Made by a program: the position numbers and the translations under genes
Notes under the pieces: model-generated
Databases searched by the model: none
What the model was told of the DNA's origin: nothing
What the model saw: only the letters and a program-made list of their open reading frames with translations
Shown here: in pieces, positions 1 through 9,755 of the stretch
Position numbering within the stretch: the first letter of the stretch is position 1
Layout of the letters: each line of letters starts with the position of its first letter
Assembly: GCA_936450465.1 (NCBI GenBank)
Contig: OW388300.1
Coordinates: forward strand, 23,189,232 to 23,253,231
Direction of reading: 5' to 3'
Origin: Gibbula magus
Taxonomy: Eukaryota; Mollusca; Gastropoda; Trochida; Trochidae
DNA: 64,000 nucleotides

Positions 1-2235
1 GTATTTACATTTAGATACATGTATGCATCTAAAACTTTGTCTACCGTTTCTGCTACATATCTATCTGCATCTACACCTACATGTTCAATTACGTCTAAAT
101 CTACAACTGTACGTACATCTGCATCTGCGCCTGAGTTTGTATATGTATCTTCATATACTTCTGCATCATCTCTTATATCTAAGTCAACTCTTATATCTAC
201 ATCTACATATCTGTTAGCGTCTATACCTTCATCTAAATCTAAGTCTAAATCATCACCTCGATCTTCGTCAACCCTCAACCGTTGCTTCTTAATCTCTATT
301 TATACATACAGTTACACGTACTTCTACATCTACTTATCTATGCCTCTTATTTCTACATCAAGTAGTATATTTACATCTTTGCCAACATCTATACTATACT
401 TCTTCGCAATCATCTTCTTCATTTACATCTGTATATACATCTACATCTGTGTCTACATCTACATCTACATCAATTGTTTCTACATATGCATCAACTTGTA
501 TATCGAATCTATATCAGCACTTACAATTTAATTATTCTCAACATGAGATTAGCTTCACTCATGTTATTACAATTGGGGTTTCTCTTTAAAAAAATAACCC
601 TGTATGAGCTTTTCTTTCTGTCTTACCTCCCGCTTAACGTTTTTACCTCAGGTTTTAAAATCCCAAGCATAACCTCTGTATCGGGTTGTGTTGTACACAT
701 AAGAGCTTTGTCTTATCGTACATATACATCTAAACATTTACATTTCAAGATACATCTATATCTCTATACCCATCTTGATCTTCACCTCCATTTCATCTAC
801 AGCTACACTTTATTCCTGCATCTACATCTTTGTATAAATCTACATCTACAACTATATCTAAATGAAGATCTAAATCTGCTTCATCTATCGTCTAAACCTA
901 CATCTACATGTACAGCGACACCTACATCTACAACTACAACTACATCTAAATCATCATCGCGATCAAAATCTATATATTCATTTACATCATTCATTTACGT
1001 CTACATTTATATCTTCATTTACGTATGTATTTACAACTATACATGTACATATGTATTTACATATGTATGGTAACATGCTCCTGCGTGTGCATATATCCAT
1101 ACCTCAACTCTTATATCTAAATCAACTATTGTATATACATCTATACATCAAGTCATATATCTACATCTTCATCTGCGCAAACATCTTTACTTACATCTAC
1201 ATATAAATCACCACCTAGATCTTCAACTTCATCTACACGTTCCTTTACATAAGTAACTACACCAACATCTATGTCTACAATCAACTCTTGATATATCTAC
1301 ACCAACTCTTCTATCTACATGTAAATGTACTCTCAACTATTATATTTACATCCACATCAACTGTTATATCTACACGTACATCATCTCCTTTATCATCATC
1401 AACTCTTGTACATACATCAGCTATTTTATCTCAATGTACATCAACTGTTATATATACATCAACCGTTAAATCTACATCTACATCTTCGCATAGCTGTACA
1501 CCTACATATACATCTCTATTTAAAAGTCACATCCCAGATCTACATCTACATATTCATTTGAATCTCAATTTATATCTTAACCAACGTCTATCGTTGCTTC
1601 TACATCTACATTTACACATACAGCTAAACGTGACCTACATCTACTTATCGATACCTTTATATCAACATCTACCACAATTTGTATATCTACATCTACGTCA
1701 ACATCTTCGCATACTTGTACATCTACATCCACATTTAAATCTCTACCAAGATCTACACCTACATTATCCCTTATACCTACATCTGCGTCAACATATTTTC
1801 ATATATCTACACCTACATCTACATCAACTATTATATCTACATCTTTACATACATTACATACACATCTATTTCTATATCGAAATCGAAGGAATATTGTAAC
1901 ATAACATAATCTGTACTGTGATCTACTCATGACTGTACTACAGGCCTGTGGCCTTCTAAATACCGTAATAAAGATTGATTGAAATCGCCACCCAGATCTA
2001 CATTTACATCTATATGTTCATTACCATCTCAATCTATATATTTACTTAAGTCTCCCGTTACGTCTACATTTACATTTACACTGACAACTACACGTACATC
2101 TAGATCTACAACTGCGCCTGTGTCTGCATGTGTATCCATATATGCATCCAATTTTATATTTACATCTACATATTCGCATTCATCTATACATACATCTAAA
2201 TTACCATCTACAGCTACACCTACATCTAAATGACA
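1..2235. repeat. Degenerate ACATCT hexamer satellite
   Basis: Most of this stretch is a diverged array built from ACATCT and its neighbours (ATATCT, ACATCA, GCATCT), densest at 1-534, 715-1075, 1095-1885 and 1985-2235. Short non-repetitive spacers lie between; the one at 535-714 holds a GCTTCACTC...TTATTACAATT motif that recurs near 3187. Because the unit is six bases, every frame reads as a long Ser/Thr-, Leu/His- or Tyr/Ile-rich peptide. I do not regard these as genes. Function unknown; simple satellite expansion is enough to explain it. Confidence 0.85.
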
Positions 2236-2740
2236 TGACAATGATGACAATGACAATACTTTATTACCCCGAGGGGAATTCTTTTTACATTTGAAAGTGA
2301 ACACATATGACATATAAATAGAACACAAACAACAAAACAACATATAAATAAAGTTAAAAGTCATTTAAGAGGCGGATACTTGATGGAATAAAAGAATTTT
2401 GAACTCTTTTGGTTTTAAAACGGGGCATTTGGTAACGGCGGCCTGAAGGTAAAAGAATATATTCTTGAAATAAAACATTGGTGGAATCAGATAAAATCCT
2501 CTCAGCGAGGTTAACAACACGGGCATTAAAAAGGGATGGTAAGTCCGAAACAGAAACACCGGATATTTTACCTGCCATTAAAATGATTTTGTGAAGATAA
2601 GATTTGCTTTTGATATTAAGAGAACCATACCAGCATTGGATCGAAAATGTTAAAATACTATCAACAAAACAGCGTTAAAAGATCTCAATTTACGCATAAA
2701 ATATAATCTTTGCTGACATTTCTTAAAGATGTAGTCAGTG
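2236..2740 (-). pseudogene. LINE reverse-transcriptase C-terminal remnant
   Basis: Read on the minus strand, 2734-2578 and then 2578-2354 give the conserved tail of a non-LTR retrotransposon polymerase. A thumb-like segment (KKCQQRLYFMRKLRSFN) is followed, after a one-base frame change near 2650, by a Cys-Trp-Tyr-Gly segment, and ends in LPSGRRYQMP...NSFIPSSIRLLN, a terminal motif common in invertebrate and fish LINEs. Upstream coding sequence is lost where the satellite resumes at 2755. The copy is 5'-truncated and frameshifted, so it is inactive. LINE is secure; the clade is not. Confidence 0.75.
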
Positions 2741-2754
2741 TTTGGACCCCACTG

Positions 2755-3135
2755 TAGATACATATTCATTTACATTTACATTCATTTAATTTTGTATCTA
2801 CATGTAAATGTTATTTGCATGTGTATCTTCATCTACATCTACATGTACATTTACGTCTACATCTACATCTACATCAACATCTACATGCACATCCACACCA
2901 AGTCTGTTATCTACATCAAGTTGTCTACCGCTACATCAACTCTTATATCTACATCTACATCAACGCCTATATTTAAATCTACATCAACGCCTATATTTAT
3001 ATCAACATCGTGCCATACATCTATACATACATCTAGATCGAAATCATCACCTACATCTACATGTCGATTTACATCTGTATCTATATCTACATAATTGTTG
3101 TCTACATCTACATAAACTCTTATATCATATTATCA
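2755..3135. repeat. ACATCT hexamer satellite, continued
   Basis: Same degenerate hexamer array as at the window start, resuming after the LINE remnant. This suggests the LINE tail landed within, or was carried along with, a once longer array. Open frames here (Thr/Ser-rich) are by-products of the repeat. Confidence 0.8.
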
Positions 3136-3194
3136 GCTGTTCTGTTCATCAACTCTATATATTGTCATTTTCATCAACAAAAGATGTAGCTTCA

Positions 3195-3282
3195 CCACAG
3201 TTATTACAATTTGGAGCAGTTATTACAATTTGGAGCACTTTTTATTACAATTTGGAGCAGGTATTACAATTTGGAGCACAAC
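3195..3282. repeat. Short tandem ATTACAATTTGGAGCA repeat
   Basis: Four near-identical copies of TATTACAATTTGGAGCA occur with spacing of about 19-25 bases. The preceding AGATGTAGCTTCACCACAG resembles the spacer at 541-570 in the satellite. No function is evident. Confidence 0.7.
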
Positions 3283-3762
3283 ACACCTACTCCCATCCGC
3301 CGGGAGAGGGTAAGTGTACTTTTCTGTGGGCACATTTGGAAACAAAGGTTGAACAAATAAATTTCATGGATTATTGGGTGACGCAAGATTTATTTTTAAA
3401 ATTATTTACTTGTTCAGGAAAAACAAATTCTATAAAGGATATACCCCTCAAAAATTGTTTAAATCACAAACTCATTTTTGACCTTAGACAAATACCATGA
3501 AAATAGGTAACACTAAAGTGAAGAGGAGAATAAATATTTGTTTTATTTGGTATCAACTTATGGAACAATATGTCATCTAAATTTATGATGTTCATGAAGT
3601 TTGACATCATAAGCGTGTGCAACCACGGAAATAGGTAACACGACGACGTTACCCTCGAGAGGAAATTATTCCAGACATGCTAGAGATAAAACATATATCT
3701 ATTAGATCTCTTCAGAACTTTGCAACCAAACTAATTTGACATTCATCGTGTCTGTTGCTTAC
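3283..3762. other. Unassigned stretch
   Basis: No recognisable gene or repeat. An open frame at 2808-3500 runs into this stretch from the satellite and shows no known domain. The lower end (3712-3762) would be intron if the THAP exon call is correct. Confidence 0.4.
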
Positions 3763-3929
3763 CTTGGAACAAACGACTTTATTCCTGTTGCCATTAATTT
3801 TGTCCACATTGAGTTGATCCTGTGGTCGACCACACGCCTTGATCCATTTCAAACATTTCTGTAAATTAGTCTTTGGCTTGGGGAAAGATAACAATGTAAC
3901 ACCTACTAATCTGTCACGATATCTCTCGT
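3763..3929 (-). CDS. THAP-type zinc-finger domain, single exon
   Basis: The minus strand encodes a segment typical of the middle of a THAP (C2CH) DNA-binding domain: RYRDRLVGVTLLSFPKP, then CLKWIKACGRPQDQLNVDK, ending NKVVCSK. The FP motif, the central Trp and the late Cys are where the family has them. The exon appears to end exactly at AAG|GTAAGC (donor GT at 3762-3761), just before the expected His-Phe of the C2CH signature. A plausible AG acceptor precedes it at 3930-3931. THAP proteins are nuclear DNA-binding factors, and some derive from P-element transposases. The preceding exon with the first Cys pair and the following exon were not found nearby, so this may be one exon of a real gene or an orphaned remnant. 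Confidence 0.5.
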
Positions 3930-3935
3930 CTGTGT

Positions 3936-4579
3936 TACACATTACCCAAACATAGCGCGGCAGAAAAATGAATTTTTCAGGGCAATCTTTCAAAATGTGA
4001 TACAAGCACCAAACTTGGCACAAATACTCCTTGGGGGTTATTTTTATGAAAAAAAACGCTGGCCGCAATAGTAGGCAACAGAAATATATTTTCTGCCAGA
4101 TTTATACGCAGATTTGCCTTATATTTATGACTTTGGTTGCAAATCATATTCTAAAAGCTTGTAGAGTATATATTTGGGATTGTTGGATCCCAAGATGCTT
4201 TATATTTAACTTTAATTTAGATTTTGAATAAAATCAAAATGATTGTGTATTTACTAAGTCTATGCTAAAAATTGATCGAAATAAAATAAAATATACACTT
4301 CTAATTAAGTATTTTTCTGTTATGAAACATGTATAGAAAATGTTTTTAAAAAAATGATAAATGTTTATTTCACAAAAAAAACCAATGACTGCTCCGTTCA
4401 ACATGGCCGCTAGCAGACGACTCAACAGAGAAATGAGCTCATGACAAAAAGGTATGTATCTGCTTAAATATATTACACAATAGGACAAAAAATGTTTTAA
4501 GATCAAATTACATCATACATCATGTATGCATCACCAATTAACAAAATAATCAAATACAAGTAACAATAAAAGTAAAAAA
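3936..4579. other. AT-rich stretch without a recognised gene
   Basis: Contains a 90-codon minus frame at 4234-4506 with no recognisable motif. Nothing else is visible. Confidence 0.4.
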
Positions 4580-4897
4580 TAGAGCCATGGGCTCTGTAGC
4601 TCATCAGGCTTTGTATACATTAACTTACTCAAAATGTTAACTTCTAGGTGAGAGGTCCAACACATAGGAAGCACTTTAAATGGAGAAGATGAAATAGGTC
4701 TTAAGGTCCTTACTCCTCTGACCTATCTTTGAGGCCAGAGATAAAATGCCCTACAAATAAAGACACACTTGAAGATTTGATTCATTGCTGTTGTTTCCTT
4801 TAAATTACCTCCCTTTAAAGAGCACATAAAATCTCAAGGTGAAATAGCTTTTCAGGTCATGACGTCTGTGACCTTTATTTGGGATCGCAGGATCATG

Positions 4898-5393
4898 AAA
4901 TCTACAATTTAGAATTACCATTAGCTAAGGAGTCTGCACACAAAGTTTCACCCCTCTAGACCATTTTGAACTGGAGAAGAAGATGAAAATAGGTTTTTGG
5001 GGTTGTGACCCCTGTGACCCCAATTGAGGTCACGGGGTCACAAAATCTACAATTTAGAATTCCCATTAGCCAAGGAGTCTGCATACAACTTTTCAGCTCA
5101 CTAGACCATTTGGAACTAGAGAGAGAAAAAAATAGGTTTATGGGGTTGTGACCCCTGTGACCCCATTTGAGGTCATGGGGTCATCAAATCTACAATTTAG
5201 AATCCACATTAGCCAAGGAGTATGCACACAATTTTTCAGCTCTCCTGACCTTTTGGAACTGGAGAAGAAGATGAATATAGGTTTTTGGGGTTGTGACCCC
5301 TGTGACCCCATTTGAGGTCATGGGGTCAACAAATCTACAATTAAGAATCCCCATTAGCCAAGGAGTCTGCACACAACATTTCAGATCCCTAGA

Positions 5394-5424
<31 letters not shown>

Positions 5425-5430
5425 CGAAAA
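4898..5430 (+). repeat. 144-bp tandem core repeat, about 4 copies
   Basis: Units restart at AAATCTACAATTTAGAAT (4898, 5043, 5186) and at a variant with AATTAAGAAT (5331), giving periods of 145, 143 and 145. Each unit contains CATTAGCCAAGGAGT..GCA, a CTAGACCA motif, GAGAAGAAGATGAAAATAGG and GTTGTGACCCCTGTGACCCC. The first unit is the most diverged and the last runs into the ACGG tract. Confidence 0.85.
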
Positions 5431-5437
5431 CTTTACA

Positions 5438-5474
5438 GACGGACGGACGGACGGATGGATGGACGGACGGACGC
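5438..5474 (+). repeat. (ACGG)n microsatellite
   Basis: An ACGG/ATGG tetranucleotide run sits at the 3' end of the Pearl-like core, directly before the conserved CGCCGGACA right-end sequence. Confidence 0.9.
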
Positions 5475-5569
5475 CGGACACCTTGTCATGCCATAAGCAC
5501 ATCGGGCCTTTCAGGCCAGATGAGCTAAAAAGTCATCAGCACAAGGAGATAATCCAAAGTCATCTGGTC

Positions 5570-6300
5570 TCAAGTCAAAGTCAAAAAGATGTTTATTGCA
5601 TTTAGGCCTCCAGCCCATTTACAAATATTACATACATGTGTTGTTAATGTACAAATGTTATACAGAACAGAACAATATTCACAATTGAGATAATAAGTTG
5701 CTTCTATGGATAACAGCATGTTTTACAAAAAGTGCTAAATTGCGTATTACATTTCATTTCTGGAAGACAGAATGGAAACAAAGGCAGTTGCAGTGTACTT
5801 TTGAAAGATAATAATTTGAAATGTATTCTTTTCTTAAATCAGCATAATGAGGACATACACAAACAAAATGGATTTCGTCTTCTACAGCTGAGTTGCATAA
5901 TGGGCATAGTCTTAAATGTCTTTCTATAGAAAATCTTCTGCCCTTATTTACTTCAAATCTAATCAAATCTAATTTCTTGATGTTAATACAGACAGATATA
6001 ATTCTGGTTGAATTAAGGTCTTATATGATCTATACAGTTGATATCTTGTGCTACTGTCCATACACGAATGCCATTCTTGATAATACATGTTAACAGATTG
6101 TTCTCGAAATTGCTTGAGAAATAGGTTAATATTACCAACTGTTTGATTTAGCCACACAAATCCAACCCCATGTGAAAAAAGAAGATTTTTAATATGAGTC
6201 ACCCATGTTGTCTTACCAATATCATCTAAGTGAAAAAGCATGTTATAAGCTAGTTTTGGTAAGCTCTGTTCGTGCATTCCCATGATTCTTAACCAAAATT
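5570..6300 (-). pseudogene. LINE C-terminal remnant with zf-RVT-like motif
   Basis: Two overlapping minus frames (6283-5969, then 5966-5754) encode the post-polymerase region of a non-LTR retrotransposon. The first has a LAYNMLFHLDDIGKTTWVTH segment followed by a VGFVWLNQTVGN motif. The second has the Cys-rich tail CPLCNSAVEDEIHFVCVCPH, typical of the zf-RVT region. A one-base frame change near 5968 separates them. 5570-5753 looks like 3' untranslated sequence. The RT domain itself is absent, so this is a 5'-truncated dead copy. A full-length member of this kind of LINE would be several kb. Confidence 0.75.
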
Positions 6301-7043
6301 TTAAACATCTGATTTGGGAATTTATAAATATCGGGTATCTGCCACATTCTCCATAAAGCAGGGACCAGTCATTATTTCATTCTACATATTCAGATTGATT
6401 TTGAAGCTTTTTTCTAGCCTTCATTTACAATGAGATTAGCATATTGTTAGCTCTTTAGACTGGAAAATATTGCAGTAGGTGTTAGATTATGTACCTAAGT
6501 GTGCATAAGTAGTAGTAAAATTGAGTTTCTTTGTTTCAGCAGTCGGCGACATACTATAGATGATACTGGGTGACCTTACCTATCAAAAATGGCAAATGTA
6601 ACACCAGGATCATCCATGCGGCAAACAGACTGGGGAAAATGCTGCCTTTGTCAAGAGGACAAGGATAATGATAAGTTGATATCACCACCGACGCGTTATA
6701 CACCTGGACATGATGGCTACACCATGGCAACAAATATTCCACTGCTCTTTGCCCTTCATAAAATGCCAATTTTTCTCGATCCAGCAAGATTGGATGAGGA
6801 TGAAGGTATTGAACGAACACTTCGGATGAAGAAGGCGCAGTATCACCAGAGCTGCTGTGTAATGTTCAACAACACCAAACTTGAGAGAGCGAGAAAAAGA
6901 AAAGCTTGTGCTCATTCAGCGTCAAGAGAAGGACGTACCAAGCAGCGACGCATCAGTCATGAAGGCCGAGAGTTTGAGTGTTTTATTTCTGAGAGAGAAG
7001 AATCAGCATCTGAACTGAGAAGGGCCATGACTATGAAGCTTAA

Positions 7044-7533
7044 AGGTGCATCCATTGTGTTTCATAAAATTTTATTTGGCTTAAATACGTTCCAACACAC
7101 CATATGTGCTGTTTACAATAAAAAAAAATTCACTTAGCTTGCATATTCATCCCCAATCGCCAGATATATCATAATTACTAGTTTCCAATTAAAATTGAGT
7201 AACGGCATTATGCATGTACAGAAACCGAAAGTGCACGTCCTATTTATATGCACAGTAGTTATATGACCTATTGAACATTATCAACCCTAATTTGTTATCT
7301 TGTCTGGTGGAAATAAGATTCCAAAATTACGTTTGACTCATTGGCGCGCGCCACACGCTGTGCATTGTCCGGTTTTCGATCAGAAATCGACACTTTTACC
7401 TTCATATCTTCAATATACTAAGTCGAGTATCATCAAAATGGTAGTTTTCGGTAACAGTTGGTACTTCTCGATAAAATAAGACGATTTATAACGTTTGGCA
7501 TATTTGACCCCCAACAACACAATGGATGTACCT
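7044..7533. mobile_element. TTAA-flanked 490-bp MITE, copy 1
   Basis: The ends are inverted: AGGTGCATCCATTGTG at 7044 and CACAATGGATGTACCT ending at 7533, with one mismatch over 16 bases. TTAA lies immediately outside on both sides (7040-7043 and 7534-7537). If the element and one TTAA are removed, the interrupted gene reads on in frame (…MKL then NKRL…), so this is a precise insertion at a TTAA target. TTAA duplication is characteristic of piggyBac and also of Kolobok-type transposons; the AGG start fits the latter at least as well. No coding capacity, so it is non-autonomous. Confidence 0.85.
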
Positions 7534-8418
7534 TTAACAAAAGATTAAATGACTGTGCCAAAAACCTAAATGATGGAAGACTTCTGGCAGTTCTTAGTGG
7601 TGGAGATGTCATAACACAGGAGCTCAAGTACCACTCTTCATGTCTAACAGGCCTATACAACAGAGAAAGAGACCACCTGCGGAATATTGAGAAGCAGAAC
7701 CAGTGTCAGGATGTGGAAAAACAAGCCTTCTCATTAGCATTCTCGGAACTAGTGACCAATATAGTAGAGACTAAATCAAATACTAAAGATCCTTGTATCT
7801 TCAGACTAGCAGACCTGGTAAGCCTATACAAACAGCGACTACAACAGCTTGGACTGAAGGAGCCTGATATCAACTCTACTAGACTGAAGGACAAGTTGTT
7901 GACAGAAATTCCTGAGTTGGAATCTCAAAAAAGGGGACGGGATGTCTGACTGGCGTTCCAAAACGATGTTGGTTTAATATTGTCACAAGCCTCTATGACC
8001 CTTGCTAAAGCAGCCAATATCTTGAGAATAAATATGCTTGACCATAAGTCCAAATTTGATGGAACCTTCCATGATGGGTGCATTGGAGAAGCCATGCCGA
8101 CCAGCCTTCTTCAGTTTGTGGGAATAGTTGAACATGGGGCCGACATCAAATCTCAACTAAGATTTGGTGCCTCAAAGACAGATCTGACAATTGCCGACAA
8201 TAAATGAAATGCTGCATGAGAATGGTGTCAGCATTTCATACGACAGAGTGTTGGAGATATATGCACAGCTCGGTGATGCAGCTGTTAACAAGTATGTGAA
8301 TGAGGGTGTTGTTTGTCCACCTGTTCTTCGCAAAAGGTTGTTCACTACAGCAGCTATGGATAACATAGACCATAATCCCACTGCTACAACAGCTGTCACT
8401 TCTTTCCATGGCACCAAC
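7056..8418 (+). repeat. Tandem duplication, unit 1 (1,363 bp)
   Basis: The unit runs from inside the MITE left terminus (TGTGTTTCATAAAA) to the gene sequence CATGGCACCAAC. Unit 2 follows without a spacer. Differences seen: TGA in unit 1 versus TTA in unit 2 at about 7947/9310; ATA versus AAA at about 7762/9125; and a 26-bp deletion in unit 2. Otherwise near-identical, so recent. Confidence 0.9.
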
Positions 8419-8896
8419 TGTGTTTCATAAAATTTTATTTGGCTTAAATACGTTCCAACACACCATATGTGCTGTTTACAATAAAAAAAAATTCACTTAG
8501 CTTGCATATTCATCCCCAATCGCCAGATATATCATAATTACTAGTTTCCAATTAAAATTGAGTAACGGCATTATGCATGTACAGAAACCGAAAGTGCACG
8601 TCCTATTTATATGCACAGTAGTTATATGACCTATTGAACATTATCAACCCTAATTTGTTATCTTGTCTGGTGGAAATAAGATTCCAAAATTACGTTTGAC
8701 TCATTGGCGCGCGCCACACGCTGTGCATTGTCCGGTTTTCGATTAGAAATCGACACTTTTACCTTCATATCTTCAATATACTAAGTCGAGTATCATCAAA
8801 ATGGTAGTTTTCGGTAACAGTTGGTACTTCTCGATAAAATAAGACGATTTATAACGTTTGGCATATTTGACCCCCAACAACACAATGGATGTACCT
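8419..8896. mobile_element. TTAA MITE, copy 2 (inside the tandem duplicate)
   Basis: Nearly identical to copy 1 at an offset of 1,363. It lacks the first dozen bases of the left end because the duplication junction falls inside the left terminal repeat. The right end and its TTAA (8897-8900) are intact. It arose by segmental duplication, not by a new insertion. Confidence 0.85.
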
Positions 8897-9755
8897 TTAA
8901 CAAAAGATTAAATGACTGTGCCAAAAACCTAAATGATGGAAGACTTCTGGCAGTTCTTAGTGGTGGAGATGTCATAACACAGGAGCTCAAGTACCACTCT
9001 TCATGTCTAACAGGCCTATACAACAGAGAAAGAGACCACCTGCGGAATATTGAGAAGCAGAACCAGTGTCAGGATGTGGAAAAACAAGCCTTCTCATTAG
9101 CATTCTCGGAACTAGTGACCAATAAAGTAGAGACTAAATCAAATACTAAAGATCCTTGTATCTTCAGACTAGCAGACCTGGTAAGCCTATACAAACAGCG
9201 ACTACAACAGCTTGGACTGAAGGAGCCTGATATCAACTCTACTAGACTGAAGGACAAGTTGTTGACAGAAATTCCTGAGTTGGAATCTCAAAAAAGGGGA
9301 CGGGATGTCTTACTGGCGTTCCAAAACGATGTTGGTTTAATATTGTCACAAGCCTCTATGACCCTTGCTAAAGCAGCCAATATCTTGAGAATAAATATGC
9401 TTGACCATAAGTCCAAATTTGATGGAACCTTCCATGATGGGTGCATTGGAGAAGCCATGCCGACCAGCCTTCTTCAGTTTGTGGGAATAGTTGAACATGG
9501 GGCCGACATCAAATCTCAACTAAGATTTGGTGCCTCAAAGACAGATCTGACAATTGCCGACAATAAATGAAATGCTGCATGAGAATGGTGTCAGCATTTC
9601 ATACGACAGAGTGTTGGAGATATCTGCACAGCTCGGTGATGCAGCTGTTAACAAGTATGTGAATGAGGGTGTTGTTTGTCCACCTGTTCTTCGCAAAAGG
9701 TTGTTCACTACAGCAGCTATGGATAACATAGACCACTTCTTTCCATGGCACCAAC
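8419..9755 (+). repeat. Tandem duplication, unit 2 (1,337 bp)
   Basis: Second copy of the segment at 7056-8418. It is shorter by 26 bp, missing just after GATAACATAGACCA (about 9735). The downstream part of the gene (9756-11416) exists once. Confidence 0.9.

Larger units (their letters stand above)
4580..5530. mobile_element. Pearl-like non-autonomous element with tandem core
   Basis: The left end carries a hairpin (AGAGCCATGGGCTCT, 4581-4595) and TAGCTCATC (4597-4605). The right end carries a hairpin (GGCC...GGCC near 5504-5517) and the inverse GATGAGCTA (5519-5527). Between them are a core of about four tandem units of 143-145 bp and a (ACGG)n tract. This architecture (short inverted ends, tandem core units, ACGG-type microsatellite) is what I know of the Pearl/CvE-like elements of molluscs. 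No protein is encoded. Family naming is from memory of the structure, not from alignment. Confidence 0.6.

Noticed and set aside
19..3500. Long Ser/Thr-, Leu/His- and Tyr/Ile-rich open frames, up to 230 codons
   Set aside because: They follow from the six-base satellite unit, which lacks stops in several frames. No start context, domain or splice structure supports a protein.
7044..7533. Treating the 490-bp segment as an intron of the family gene
   Set aside because: It has inverted ends and TTAA duplications rather than GT-AG boundaries, and it recurs elsewhere in the window outside the gene.
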